From positions 39,343,484-39,407,483 of the forward strand of contig OV121095.1 in assembly GCA_921293015.1 (NCBI GenBank): 64,000 bases of DNA, read 5' to 3'. Numbering within the stretch: position 1 is the first letter of the stretch; each line of letters begins with the position of its first letter. Source of the stretch: Phorcus lineatus. Its lineage: Eukaryota > Mollusca > Gastropoda > Trochida > Trochidae. This document shows positions 11,601 through 25,262 of the stretch, one piece after another. The notes beneath the pieces are model-generated. The model was not told the DNA's origin. It saw only the letters and a program-made list of their open reading frames with translations, and did not search any database. Position numbers and translations under genes: made by a program.

Positions 11601-13290
11601 CGTTTTAATTTCGAAAAGATATTTTTAGATTTTTTGTTTCCAATTCAAACGTTTAGGCGAAAAGAATTCATCGCACGCTGGTATAGATTTCTGACTCGCT
11701 GAGCCCTCCTCACGCTGCTATAATAAAACGATTCCAATCAAAAGCCCTACGTTAAAGTGTCCCTTTAAGGATGTGTCTCTTAATGCCAACAACGTTTCAA
11801 AAATACTTAACCAGGTATTGTGTCCTACAGTGATGAGTAAAGCGCTTTCTATGAAACATGGTGGCTCTCTTGAGGAATAAATAATAGACAAGGTTTCTGG
11901 TAATGTTGATTTGACACCATTAGTCTTCTTCAAGGACATCGCACACTAAAAGATCATGTCATTCTGCTTAATATATGCTAACATTTATATGGGTTATCGT
12001 TGAACAGCAGGAAGTTGCATCATTGTTAGAAGTACAAAATGCATTTCTTTCATTTTCTCAAAATAACCTTTTACTTTGCAAATCATTTCGTTCAGGCTAT
12101 TTTCATGATGGAATGTTTCATCTGTGTCTGCCACATTAACTTACTTGAATTAACTGTCTGAGTCGCTGGATCAAAGTATTCTTTGTGTTTTTGGTCTGCC
12201 CTTATCAAAGTCAAATGTTCCTTTGGTTATACAAAATTGTTGGTTAAACCAGAGTGTCAAGATGACATGTGTACTGTTTGTTCCAAAATATAAACTACCT
12301 TTCATGTCAATTTGTAACTCTTTATTTTTGTATTGTAAATTTATATTAATCGAAATAACGATTTCTTGAGTTTCTCTATTAGAACAGTTCTGATATCATT
12401 TCACAGATTATAAAAGATTCCAAATTAGTGTGTGCAAATGGGTTAAAAAGGACTGTAAAGATGTAATGTTATATCATTTATCTCACAGTACTGATCCACA
12501 TTCTACCTTTTGTTATAAATGATAACAAATACCTACAAAAACATATACTTTAAGCTATTTTAAGAATAACATATAAGTCTAGATTTTGGTCAAGGTGATG
12601 ACGTACCTTTTTTGTGTTAACAGTAGATGGAAGTTAAGAATCAATTGTTCATTGCGTGTTTTAAATCCTGATAATGCACGCTTTTTTCCTTTCTACAAGA
12701 ATGATAAATACTTGAAGTACTTGAATCATGACTCAACTAGGCATTGGTTGAATTGCGTTGCGAAAAAATAGTAGTGCACGTGCATGGACTAATCAATTCA
12801 GAAGGTGACTTACGGTGGTTTCACTTTAGGAAGAGTGAGCACCAAAATTGTAAATTAAGTGAAATATGTTCAAAATTGATAAAGTGTAAAAAAATGACAA
12901 TATCTGGTTTTGTAAATTCGTTCAATGGTCGGAGGCTCGGATTTGTGAAAAGGTCAATTCGCCCCTTCTTGGGCTTGATTATTGTCCCCTAATCATGCTC
13001 CTCCTCCTCGTGCATTCTCCAGTACACAGTCAATAAAAGTTTTTCATTAGATATGTCGTTCATTCTCCATCTATGACATTTCGAAATCAACCTTATAATT
13101 ATTGTTTGTATAGTTATGCTATTTCTATCAATTGTCATAACATTCACTTATTTTTGTAACAGTGGTCCTAAAGAGTGTGGAAGATTTGAAAACTGTTATC
13201 AAACTTTATCAAACTGACATTGTATTTTCTGGTTAAGGGATTCGATCCAATCTTTGAAATATCATACCCTTCACGAGAAGGCGGCGATCA

Positions 13291-13408
13291 GGGCCTCATT
13301 TCACAAAGCTCTAAGGTGGTCGTAAGTCCTTAAGGTAACCTTAGTGCAATGTTAAAGTATGGGAGTTAAGGTTAACCTCAGTACAGGTTGCTTTGTGAAA
13401 GTAGGCCC
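13291..13408. mobile_element. Short MITE with GGGCCT...CACAAAGC termini
   Basis: GGGCCTCATTTCACAAAGC (13291-13309) and GCTTTGTGAAAGTAGGCCC (13390-13408) form 19-bp imperfect terminal inverted repeats around a 118-bp element. Its inside contains mirrored TTAAGGTAACCTTA-type motifs. This terminus style (GGCC...TTTCACAAAGC) is widespread in marine invertebrate genomes. No clear target duplication is visible. Confidence 0.7.
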
Positions 13409-16400
13409 AAAATCAATATGAAAACAAATTGCGTTATTTTAAAAGCTTCCTGGCACATATGGTACTCAAAATTCAAAATTGACGAAATAGCAGTTGAGTC
13501 AAGCTATAAATCCAAGATAGATTATCCAGAGTAAAATCAATCGTCACTCATATCATAGAGTATGTCTTTATTGAGTTTAAGGAGAGATGAGACAGTAAAT
13601 ACATATCCACACAGAGAATTAAGTTTCCCAAAGAAGATTGGAGTGGATTTAATTGGAAAAAAACTTTCATGGTTTCAGATGCTTTCTCTGGAAGCTTTTA
13701 GTTCGAAACATTGACAATACAGAACCCATTGGTGAAATAAACCTTTATTTACATGAAAACCAGATAGTAAATTCAAATGATTGGTTGCTGTTTAGATGGC
13801 TTTCATTCCATACAATGAGTAGTAATCTCTCGTGTAGATTCCAATGAAAGTTTCAATTTTCTTTTAATTATCAATAAAACTCGTACAATATTCAATAATA
13901 ATCGAAACATTTACATTGGGATTTTCCGACTTTCAAATTTTCTCAATTTAAGTTATTTCTTTCTTAACCATGCATTCTCTCAAGTGGTCTATATGGTTAT
14001 ATATGGCTTTGAAAATATTTGTTGAAGGTAGTGTGTATGTCGCTTGTTATTAACGGTAAAACAACTTGTAAAGCCTTCCTGATGTGTAGAAAGGTACCAG
14101 AGCGGGATTTGTGTATACATTACGAATAAAATATTTGCTAGTGATCGTAGATTCCACAAAAAAGCTTCTTAAGATATCCAGCTAAAATTTCCTTTTTGTG
14201 TCCTATTGAGTTACACGTTGGACAACCCAGGCATTGCATTGAACAGCGTCAGCCATTTCCGTGGAACAGGTGCTTGTTTTTCAAAAGAGGCCCTGTAGGA
14301 AGATTGACAACTTGCCCACTCAATGCGATGTTGTGCAAAGGCCTTCATGAACGTCAGAAATGAACATTTTCTGTCATTAGTAACATTTTAAGTAGTGAGG
14401 TGTTTTGAGACCTGCGATCGAACACTTGACAGTAGGCCTTCATATGAAAACGTTACCCACAATCATCATTATTCAAACCTAACCTCTTAGTCAACAAACC
14501 AAATTTGAAAATACGTACGAGATTTCGCTGGTTGGCTCATGAGTTATAAGTTGAAACAGGTAGATATATTAGTTTGGGAAATCTATTACTCGAGGAATCA
14601 TAATATCTAGCTAAACAATCGTAGAAAATGTATCGGTCAATGTTTTAGTGTAATGCCTTTCTGTTTAGAATAAATGGACTCTCTGCTGCCTAATATGTTG
14701 TTTGCATAAAGATATGATGACCTGATATTGAATGTTAACCAGGATTATTGTCTTTTGTACTTTAAGTTTCAGAGTGGTACGATTCTATTGCAGGTGATTT
14801 AAATTTATTGTCGCTGTCTTTCCCTAAGCTTAACAACGTAAGCTGGAATAGAATGACCTTAGTGTTTGACGTCATGCCTTATAACGTAATGAAGTCATGT
14901 TGTTACTGAAGTTACCTAAGTATAACCAGATGGGGTTCAGGTTTGTATTTGCTGTTTTCCAGTTCATAGATAGCGACGCAAATTGGACCCATGTATCTGC
15001 GCATAAGCATCGAGTGCATTATGGCAGTTAATGGTGAATCTTTTAAACGCCAGTCGTCTTGTGATATCTGTTTGCATGGTATATGAAGTTGCCAGAAGTT
15101 TAATAGTTTTAATACAGCTAATGACATGACGGTAAAACACGTGTCAATACACCACGTTTAGTACTTTTAATCTCTATGATTCTACGTCTTGTGACATATA
15201 CAGATTTTGATATGTTAACATTTCATCTTCACCCTTAAATGAGCACCATTCGACAGAGGAAGTCAAAATGAATGAATAGAGATCAAACTCTATAGTCATG
15301 TTCGTCAACTTTCGAAAAGAATGGATGATCTTGTCATCTAGTTACGTTTTTACAGTTATCAATTTCAGTCATTGTTATTCAGTTTTCTTTCCCACGGAAG
15401 TATTGTCTTTGATGTTAACACGAGCAAACGAGAAATAAGTTGTTTGATCCGAGGACACAGACAGTTATATAAGATGGGGTAATGTGGCTGAAACAGATGA
15501 GACGCTGCACCACATGTGTGTCCTGCATTTTCAGTGAAGAGAGGAGAGAAAAGTTATTTTCAGAAAAGTGTATATTGTGTATATTTTTCTTAGAAATGAC
15601 TTCAGCAATGTTTCAAGGAAACCAGTCACACTTATAAGTGTACTAGAGCGGAATGACACAATCCTTATAAGGCAATGTTTACTGACTAATGTATATGTAT
15701 GAGCATACATATATAAATATCAATATTCATATGTATAAATATATATATAGGTTGGCTGTTTAACTGTCATTTCAATCAAAAGACACGCATGTATACACTT
15801 GAAAAATATTGCAATGCAGTAAGTTCTTTAATCTAAAAACACACAAAAAAATTCCTTGAATATAGGCAAATTGGTTGATACATTTGAAACATCTGAATAA
15901 AATTTTAGATTTGCATTGTGGCACAGTTCGTTGTCAATGAAAAGCAACAAAGTTATAAAAAGAAATAAAGACGGTTATTAAAACTTTTAAGGAAACCTTT
16001 AAAATATCAAACCTTCAAGGTTAATTCAAGATAATTTAGTTATAGGTTAAAAAGTGTGGATCAATTGAAATAATTTCTATTGTTATTAATTACTTATTGA
16101 GTTCCTGGAATAACAGGGCAATAATACATATTCATATGAACATTCAATATCCATTAAAGACTGCGAGTGAATTACATGGCATATTTCATTTTGCAGACAC
16201 CTCACTTTTAATGTCGTCCTTAGTCCAGAAATTTCCAATTTCACATAAACTATTGAGTGTGACTGGAATCTTCAATCACACTATAAGACATCTGTATACA
16301 GAAAGACGCTTAAAGCCCCATGCATTTAATAGATGATTGAAATGGGATCAAGCAGTATTGCTTTAAATGTACTCACCAGTGTGCTTGACTTTACTTCAGC

Positions 16401-18160
16401 TAATGCTGTTGTGGTGTTTTTAAGAAACATATACACATTATAACACAGCTGGTTGTCTTTACTTAGATCTCATGACCCGCCAGTGTTCATATACATAGAT
16501 TTATGTAAGATTATAGTTTGTTATCTTCGTATCTTGATATTGTATTTATCAATTATCCCATATTAAAGGACGAGAGAAAAACCTAAATAATTTTTTCACT
16601 ATTTGTCACCAATACATTATATTTGAATGAAGAATTCGTTGTTTATATCTACATGAGTAGATGGAACAGGTGGAATTGTAAAACTGTGTATGCTATGATC
16701 AAATGGACAATGATAAGAGCTTGAATTTCACAAATCCACTCTCCATGCCTTCAAGAACATTCAGAGTAAAATAAATCAACATATAACATCGGATAATGAA
16801 TTGTTAACATATCTTGGATACTAAAAGTATTGAACCTTTTGTATTTACCGATTGTGACATTTCGGGAACATAGGTACCTACAAATATTTAGTCATTCTGA
16901 ACTTTTTAACTATAGAAACCAAATTATGTTACAATCATTGAACAATGTATAGTATAACTTAACTAAACTAAATATCACAATATTGTACAATTTAGTTATG
17001 GTTTATCATCATTCAACTTTACGTTCTTCTTATTCCGATCGTCCAGATTCACATTCATCATTATGGTCGTATTTAATGATTTAGAATGTCGGGTGATAAC
17101 AGCAATAATTACCTCAATACAAAGCTTATGAATTGATATATTTGTCAATTGCGTGTAATGTACAGTTCTACTGTTCATTTTTTCAAGCAATTTTTGAATG
17201 AATATTTGTCAAAAATTTGAAAATATATTTGTAAAATATTTAGTTTTTAGAAAAAGGCCAAGTATTTGGAAGAAAATTTTATCGAGTCATGTGTGGAATC
17301 AGAAATTGTTCTATTTTTTGGCTCATAGAGTTATCATTAAACACATAAAGGTTGAAGTGAATTTGTTCATTCAAGATATTATTTTGTGTCCCAAAGTAAT
17401 AACACCCAAAAATCTATTAGAATTAAATGTGTATTATGATCATAAACATGATGGGAAAATAGTTCTTGTACATTTTGTCCGTTAGTCCAAGATATGTTGA
17501 TTTCATTTTGTTTTTGATTCAACAATTTCCATCTTTTATTCTTAACAACATTTATATTGCAAATGACTACTAATCCATCAAAAATGATATTATGAAATCG
17601 TTAATTTTAATTTCAATGTTTAAGTTAATCAAATAAAAATAGACATTTAAGACTACATTTAGATTTGAAGTTGTGTCATCGGTCAAGATAAAGCAATCAT
17701 GATTTAAACAGTTCCCGGACAGTTTTCATGGCTTTCTTGTTTAACTTTTATCTGTAAAAGGTACATGAACTTACTTTTATGTTGACTATTTTTTTTTGCT
17801 CCTTGACAATAGTTGCTCAGGTTTTAATTCATTGTTTCCTTAATTATTCATAATGAAACGTTTTTGCTAAATGATGATTTTATAGATTGTCATCCTCATC
17901 AGAATGTGCAAAGACATTACCTGAAGTATGAAGTTATTGGAACTTGTTCTTTATTTTACTGGAGTTTCGTCAGATTATAGTATCAAAATGTTAAATATCG
18001 TAGCATTGTATTATTATATGATTTGTCAGGGGAAAAAAGAATGGTGTTTCTCATTCATCATTTATGGCATAACCTCACCACACATGTAGAAAAAAGTCCA
18101 CGAACCATAATCCATACACTACACGATGATTAGTTAAAAAAGGAAAATCGCAGACATTGC

Positions 18161-18858
18161 ACACAAGCAACATGGTACACCAGTATTCACCGCTGACCTT
18201 GTTTGCTCTCACTGTGGTCACTCAGGTCAGCTCTCAGGTCTCTCTGCCTAGTGATTTGGAGGGAACCAAAACTTCTTTGAATATACCTACCAAGACCTCC
18301 ATGTGGTTAACATACATGTTCTGCATCTAAGGTAAATCTAAAGGGACATCTACAGTTACTAACACATTTGATATGATTATATGTTAAAAGATAGCTTTTT
18401 GCAGGGGTGTAATCAAATTTTTCATTTTTAAGCAACATTGTGAACTTCCACTTTACATTATACGTAAACATAATTTAGGAAGGGTATATCGTTTGAGAAC
18501 TTTGAGAAATCATTTGTATGCTTTTGTGTGTGCACGTTACTTAAATGAGTGTTGTACAGAACCTTCAAAGAACCATAGAATCCTCCGGCAATTATTATAT
18601 GATCGTAGTCTTGACAAAACAAATTATGTGGAGCTTATATTAAAACAAGAAAAGGAGACAAATACTGCAAGGACATAATGACCACAACAAACTATGAACA
18701 CAACCTAATAAAGAGCAAATTTCCATTTTCGAAGTTCATCTAGTTACAGCTGTGAATATTCTGTCAAGGGTCCATCCTACTCCTGACCTGAGTGACCACA
18801 ACGAGAGCAAACAAGATCAGGAAGAAATAATGACGTACGTTAACGCTTGTTACTGTGC
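18161..18858. mobile_element. Element with ~75-bp terminal inverted repeats, copy 1
   Basis: The left arm CTTGTTTGCTCTCACTGTGG followed by TCACTCAGGTCAG (about 18198-18230) is mirrored at 18783-18818 (CTGACCTGAGTGACCACAAC...). Weaker inverted similarity extends outward to about 18161 and 18858 (ACAAGC.../...GCTTGT). The inside has no transposase. The same structure appears at 23261-23662 and 32519-33295, so the element predates the large duplication or was multiplied with it. Confidence 0.65.
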
Positions 18859-20445
18859 TTTACAATGAATAATGGCAGAGATTTGTGCCCATGCTTTTAT
18901 ACTAAGTCGTCACAGTTCTGATGTGCTCGTTCTTTCTTCATTGTTTGACATATGAGGCGAGACTATGTCATGAACAAAGTATTATTAATGTGAATGTGAC
19001 TATGATATACAAATTAGATTTGCTTCAAACTTGCTTGACATGATGGATCTCAACCTTGAATAGATATTTCATGCCATAAGTTCTAAAGCTCTATGTTGTG
19101 ACCTCGACCTATAGGACAGATGACAGTGCGATGGCTTTTCATGATTATGTCTTCCAATTGTCTGCGTGGTTTACACCTTGACAAATATGAATTATTATTA
19201 AACTATACGAGAATTTATTCAAAGTAAACTTCAAGAAATGAAGGTAAAACATTTATCCATATCTTTAAAACTTTTTAATCAAGTAAGTTTGATCTTATTC
19301 ACCCTTTTTATATATTAGGCGCAAATGTGTTTCTAATAAGGGTGTAATTTTCGATACTCTACTTCAAACCAAATGGTTTACGATACCCACATTCCATCTA
19401 TTTCTGGTTTGAAATGATAGAATCTTTTAACTTTCACTTTGCCTATCCGTCTAAATTACATTTTTCCTACGATTTCCACAAAACAAGAGGCGTAGGACAA
19501 ATAATGTAACAGGATATATTTCTTACAATAGATATATATTCGGTAACGTTACATATGGCAAGCATTCATTCGATCAGAGAAATGTTTGGCATAGAGGAAC
19601 ATCTATTGAGTTAAGTGTCTGGCTAATGATAGGAATGTTTGTAATCAGATCAAGAGATGACACGGGAGTGTATAATCTGCCTGAGATATACATACACTGA
19701 CATGTTTTATGAATTGAGTTGACACAATAGACAATGAATGTACAACTGTTCGCACACGGTATGACGCATATTTCTCACACCGCATTCAGTCGTTTTCGGC
19801 ACTTGCTGATGTCTACAGCTGTGAAATCAATTCCATAAAGTCAGTAACTTAATTGTGTTGCCACCTCGAGCATCAATCACTGCTCTGCATCGCCTGGGCA
19901 TGGACTGGATTAAACCTCGAATCTTGCGTTGTGGGATCCATACCCACTCATCGTGCAATGCGAGACGCTGTTGTTAAAGCGTTTGTAGTTGAGGCTGTCT
20001 GTCAAGGAGATCTCACAAATGCTCGATTGGGAGATTTAGATGGCCATGGAAGCAAGTTGACGTTGTTGTTGGCAAGATAGACCATGGTGACACGTGCAGT
20101 ATGCGGTCTGGCGTTATCCTGCTGAATAATCTCTCTTCTGACGTTAATAGCTGGAAGTGGGTGCGTTGGAGGATTTCATCACGGTAGCGCACCTTGTACT
20201 TGCACCAGATCTGCTCTGCCATTCACTGAGTTGCCTGCCTACATCATGACACTTCCTCCGCCGAATTTGTCGAGTGGAAGAATGCAAAGTTGAGTGTAGC
20301 TTTCATTTATCCGTCGGTAGACACGCATCCTTCCATCATGGTGATGGCGCATGAACCTTGACTCATCACCTAACCATATTCTCCTCCAGTGAACTAGCTG
20401 TTGGGTCCATGGCCTAACGGTTCTGCACCAATGTAGACATGCACG

Positions 20446-20618
20446 CAGTCTGATTACAATCGACCGTGTTCCGAGGAATAATTTGAAAATAGAATGACTC
20501 TAGGGGGGGCTTTCCTAGTTGTGGAGAGGTTAGCCTAGACAGATAGAGTTCAAATCTCGATAGGGTCAATATTTTGAAACTTTTATTCCTCGGAACACGG
20601 TCGATTTTAATCAGACTG
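20446..20618. mobile_element. 173-bp MITE nested in the Tc1 copy, perfect 10-bp TSD
   Basis: The termini CAGTCTGATTACAATCGACC and its inverted partner ending at 20618 form TIRs of about 35 bp with one mismatch in the first 35 positions (both continue CGTGTTCCGAGGAATAA). The element is bracketed by the exact direct repeat GACATGCACG at 20436-20445 and 20619-20628. A 9-11-bp duplication is typical of Mutator-like (MULE) insertions. It splits the Tc1 transposase just upstream of its first catalytic block, so it inserted after Tc1. Confidence 0.88.
20496..20567 (+). other. tRNA-like segment inside the MITE (weak)
   Basis: A 72-base stretch begins GACTCTA and ends TAGGGTC, which can pair as a seven-base acceptor stem with one G-T pair. 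It has a T-loop-like GAGTTCAAATCTC at the expected distance and an A-box-like CCTAGTTGTGGAGAGG. The D and anticodon stems are not convincing. It may be a tRNA-derived core captured between the MITE arms, or coincidence. Confidence 0.25.
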
Positions 20619-23260
20619 GACATGCACGACGAGGGTGACGGAAGAGAACAGGTACTATATATGTCCTCATTGGACGTATCCAAGGCTGTCGTAGGCGATT
20701 CCGTATGGTTTGCGCAGATATTCTACGAAGTCCAGGAACGCTGTTTGCTGTTTATGTTGCACTAACTCTCCGGTTGCGAAGATGGAACACTCGAATAAAA
20801 TGGTCTTGTACTGGAGTTGTGAACCTTGGTCTCCCTGATCTGAGTTGTGGAGCATGTAGCGATGTCAAAGACGAGAAATAGTACTCTGGTTAACGTTGAA
20901 GCGTCTAGTCACTGGTGACTGACTTTCTCCAGCGTCCAGACGCTCCATAAGTACATTCTTCATTTCGTCTCGGCATCTTGTAGGTGGCGTATACGAACGA
21001 TCAGAAAGTTATTCGCAATGGGATGACAACATTTTTATACCCACTGATATTGAGCTGAAATACCCGTTTTTGCACGTGCAACATGCTTACAGATATTTCT
21101 CCATGCACGTTTTCCCACTTGAAATCAAGGTGTGGTATTTTGGCTTAAATTCTTCAAATGTTGTGTTTGGGAGCAAAGTATTTTAAAGACTATTCACAAT
21201 CAACAATGACATCTATATTGAATTTTACTCTTAAAAATATTTTATTTTTAAAATCAGATTTTATTTATGCGTTTCTTTTTTAGGCCAGTATATCAAAAAG
21301 TATCATGAGGATAAGTATCCACAAAATAGGAATAAAACCTTAGCTTTTTTCGCAGAGATACATGCTTTTGGTTCAGTATTGTATATCTACTTTACACTTT
21401 CCATCTCGTTGCATAAACAACGGGGCAAAGCTTTGAACTAGCAGGTGTTTTACCTCCTTCATAACAAGTTCAAGTTGACACTATCTGTTTCAGCAGATAT
21501 AAGTATTGGTCCATTTTCATGATTATCCAAGTAGAGATTACAGGTAATATTAGTAGATGGACATTGAATGAAGCGTATTTGCAAGACGTCAATAAAAGTA
21601 TATTGATACATGTACATCTGTAGCATGAGCTGAGACAGAACTGTTTGCTGATTAGAGGCTGCGTCTTCTGCAAATTTGGCAAATTTCGACTTCTTTTGTC
21701 AATAAATCAACACTCATTGCTATATTTGTTTGCTCTATGTGTTTCTAGACCTTATCCACACATTCATTCTGTTCAGTAAGCCAGCAACTAAGCAGCTTCC
21801 GCAGTTCACGATGTCCAGGTCAGGAAACGCGAAGATATGTCAACTACTACGTACATGTAGCAGAAAAAGCATAAGGTTTGTTTTACATACCCATGTACGT
21901 CTACATTACGGGGTCCCTATCTTCTTGGTTTGTGAAATGTGAAATGCACGCAGTTTATGATTTCAATGGTATAGACGTGTGCCGCACTGATCGACACTAT
22001 TATGACACTATATAAAACTTTAATGTAAAATAAGGGTAACATTTTCTCGAAAGAAAAGGTACCCTTTCTTCAGGCAGCATGTCTTATGCAGTAATTAGCT
22101 ATCAAACATACTACAATTGATTGTCACTTCTACGAAAAGAGAAGCTTAAACTTAAAAAGTAAAATAACATTCGTGTAAACCATTCGAGGTTTGAATAGTT
22201 TACAGAATGTCTAACTATACGAGTAAGAACATGTGGGACGCCTTTAATGACAGACTGTCATATTTATGCTACATGTTATTCATATAAACTGATCACCACG
22301 AAGTTAATTCATGATTGGTGTAGAAACTTTGGATCGTACTGTTTGGTATCGATTAGCAAGACAAAACTCAATGCACATTTAAATATTTGAATGAATAATT
22401 ACTTTTGCATAATTTAATACATATAGTTACAGCGTTACGTTACAGCAGGATAGAGGAAAACTTTAATGGGACAGTAATGACAGTGCTGCATGCTGATGAC
22501 GACTCATCCTTTGTTGAGGATTTATTTCTCGGTTTAACGTCAGTTTCATTTTTAAAGATATTATATAACCTCTATGATAACCGATGAAGTGAACAAGTCT
22601 CTGAACATGCATGTCACCAGACACATTGTTTACTATCATACTGAACAGATAACTTAAACCAGACAAATGGAACAAATGTTTTTAAAACATGAGAACTTTA
22701 CATTGTAGAGATTGATCAAAATGTTGTGAATAAAACAACATTTTATGAAACAAGATGAATGTTATTAGGCGATAAAATTAAACCCATATGGATGAACTAG
22801 AATCAGATTTTGATTGGCACCAACATACAATTTTATTCCAAAGTGACTCATTTGCCTTTTACATTGTTTTATTTTCATGAACCGATTTTGTTAACAAATT
22901 CTAATCTTTTAAGGACGGATCACTGGATAGAAAACCTATCTCTGATTTCATAATTAGACTTTTGAGTCACATCAGCAGAGGACAAACTGTCAAGTTATCA
23001 TATTTGTGAAGGGTGTTAGTTCATATACCAGTGTTCATTCTGACTCTCCTATCGAAAATGTCAAATGTCAATCCAATGAAAAAGGTGAAGACGGTTAAAC
23101 CTAATGTTGTTGAATGATAAGAATGATATGCTCAATCACATATCATATTATTCATTGTTAATGGCATAGCCTCGCCACAAGAACCATTATCTAGGCCCAT
23201 ATGACTATTAAATCTAAAAGCAAAAGGGAACACAAATCTCTACAATTATTTATTGTAAGA

Positions 23261-23662
23261 CACAGTAACAAGCATTAATATGCATTAGTATTCACCGCTG
23301 ATCTTGTTTGCGCTCGCTGTGGGCACTCAGGTCAGGGGAAAATTGACTTCATCTCTAACAGTCGATCTGAAATCTGGACAAATCACTCTCAACTGAAACC
23401 ACATGGCCTGTTCAGGTTTAAAGGGGCAGTAGCACGTTAGACTTGTTGAGTATATATTTTAGTAAGTGTATAATATTTCAACAACTATTGAACAATATAA
23501 CTCACTTTCAAATTGACATAAATGTTGTAACTTTCATCTTGTTTAAGTTCTAAATGATTCTGTCCAGAGATTGGGCGGGCTGATGTTGTTGACGTGAGAT
23601 GAGGTTTAGTGAGAACAAACAAGAACAACAGTTTTATAATTGTAGGCCATTAATGCTTGTTC
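23261..23662. mobile_element. Copy 2 of the ~75-bp TIR element (shorter)
   Basis: The left arm at 23261-23336 contains CACAGTAACAAGCATTAATA and GATCTTGTTTGCGCTCGCTG, matching the arms of the 18161-18858 element. A degraded right arm is at 23589-23662 (GAGAACAAACAAGAACAACA ... TTAATGCTTGTT). The interior is reduced to about 250 bp. Confidence 0.55.
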
Positions 23663-23861
23663 CCTTTTAGTATTTTCTGTTGACAGAAAAAAGGAAAAAA
23701 AAGTTATTGTCTATCAAGGTGTTATTTTCTGCAATCGTGGACGGAATCATGGACAATATAATCCACTGTAATAAATAGGGACACAATTAATGCAGGCATT
23801 CAGAGTAAGTTTTAAAATAAATAGTTACAGTTCTAAGGAATATAAAGATTTTAATAAGGAT

Positions 23862-24980
23862 TGTCACGGTGTAACGATATCTCAACTCAGACGAGACCCG
23901 TTTATCCGACAGAAAGATAAGAAAAGAAAATAATCAAGTCAATAAATACTAGAGAGAAGCAAATCAGTGAATCAAGTGATTTATTTGCAGTCTAAACAAG
24001 ACGATAACCGGGTACAGCCACAAGCTACCCGTAATCCTCTCAACAGGAGTTAACAACTAATTAAGGAAGTCAACAACCCATGAATAAACAAATAGACAAA
24101 CTGTAGGGAATCACTCTAGCATACCCCCAGACGTTGTAACAACAAGATAAGCTAATGGCCGTCTTAACGAGATAGCATCAATAAGACAAATCAACACTTA
24201 GCGTGAATATACAAAGGGGAGTGACGGGACCCGGGTGGACTAAAATAGGGATGAATAAACAACAAGCACACAGTACTTTAGATGATGCCTAATCACTACT
24301 TGAGTGAGTAAATGAATAAGAACACTAGTTTAGGTATAGTAGAACTTATAAAATAATGGGAGGGAAGGTAAGGTTAAAACTGTAAGTTCTTAAAGGAAGT
24401 GATCACATACTCCAGAAAGGTACAGAGAAAAATAAAGGAATATCAACCTCACCAATTTACTTCCAGCGTCCCAGGGCCACCCGTGACCTCTCCCCGCAAG
24501 GATCAAGTCAAGACTCCTTGTACCAGAACTTAGCCCGCTATTAATTGGCTCCGTTCGGACGTCGGAGAAGACTAGGCCTTACTCCAAAGAAGAGATGGTA
24601 GCTTATCTAAGGATATCGCGAAGCTGTGTTTCTTTGCGAAACTAAATTATCCCTAACTCCATAAATATTTAAGTTATGGAGCCCTACAATGGCTTATTGT
24701 AAAGGGCGCAAACTCCTCTACAAGAAGATATAAATATATGTAACATGCGCATTGGCATATTAATGCTACATGTAATAAGGCTGATAAATGGCGCATGAAA
24801 ATGACATTTGAACATATAAAATAGCCACAGTCGGCGAATAAAGACATGAATGATAAAAATAGATACATGAATGTAAAGTACATAATATGTACTTTCGATA
24901 TATACAATAATTGGTGATATATTAAAAAAGTACATTTGAGGAGAGGCGGGAAAAAGGTTGCACGCTCGAACCGCGTGACA
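23862..24980. mobile_element. Solo LTR of an LTR retrotransposon, 5-bp TSD
   Basis: The sequence starts TGTCACGGT and ends ACCGCGTGACA, the TG...CA short inverted ends of a retrotransposon LTR. It is bracketed by the exact 5-bp duplication AGGAT at 23857-23861 and 24981-24985. At 1,119 bp it carries no gag-pol. Its base composition is more GC-balanced than the surroundings (for example 24470-24600). The frames of 112 and 131 codons on its minus strand have no recognisable domains and are probably spurious. Gypsy-type LTRs often begin TGTCACG, but I cannot assign the superfamily. Recombination between two LTRs is the usual origin. Confidence 0.85.
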
Positions 24981-25187
24981 AGGATCAATATTCCACCTGA
25001 CCTGACTGACAAAAACGAGAAAAATATCAGACCAGCAGTATATCATATATTCTCTCCCCACAGAACTATAAAATGTCATTTATATAAAAGAAACACTCCT
25101 TTGTCAAGGAATCGATAAATTGATAATTTGTTTTATCTTAAACCTGAAAATGTTGCATGGCACAAGAGTTTGCTTCCGTCCATTATG

Positions 25188-25262
25188 AATCTTAAGTCTT
25201 ATAACAGTTGCTATCATTTTTAAATCTTAATTCTTATAACAGTTATTGTCATCTTTAAAACA
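25188..25262. repeat. Short tandem duplication (~36 bp unit)
   Basis: The segment with TCTTATAACAGTTGCTATCA is repeated immediately as TCTTATAACAGTTATTGTCA with its TTTTTAAATC/TTTAAAAC flank. It is a local duplication and lies in no gene. Confidence 0.6.

Larger units (their letters stand above)
19850..21130 (-). pseudogene. Dead Tc1-family transposon (transposase remnants, minus strand)
   Basis: Reading the minus strand from about 20976, the sequence runs through a Tc1-type N-terminal helix-turn-helix start (MPRRNE, then RLDAGESQSPVTRRFNV), then the first catalytic block (WLGDESRF, RMRVYRRINE, about 20300-20400), then FGGGSVMM, then the second catalytic block QQDNARPHTARVTMVYLANN (about 20040-20125), an IEHL remnant of the third acidic block with the expected Trp codon changed to a stop, and a C-terminus with IRGLIQSMPRRCRAVIDARG (about 19860-19920). 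Stops, frameshifts and a nested MITE at 20446-20618 make it inactive. Terminal inverted repeats are not clear by eye. It is absent from the matching site in units A and C. Confidence 0.88.

Noticed and set aside
19853-20080. 75-codon plus-strand frame
   Set aside because: Antisense of the Tc1 transposase, which reads on the minus strand.
22405-22675. Open frames in the block shared with 35.8-36.0 kb
   Set aside because: The nucleotide block is conserved between units but indels break both reading directions, so it is duplication, not coding constraint.
24674-25079. 112- and 131-codon minus-strand frames
   Set aside because: They overlap each other, lie mostly inside the solo LTR, and show no domain or splice context.
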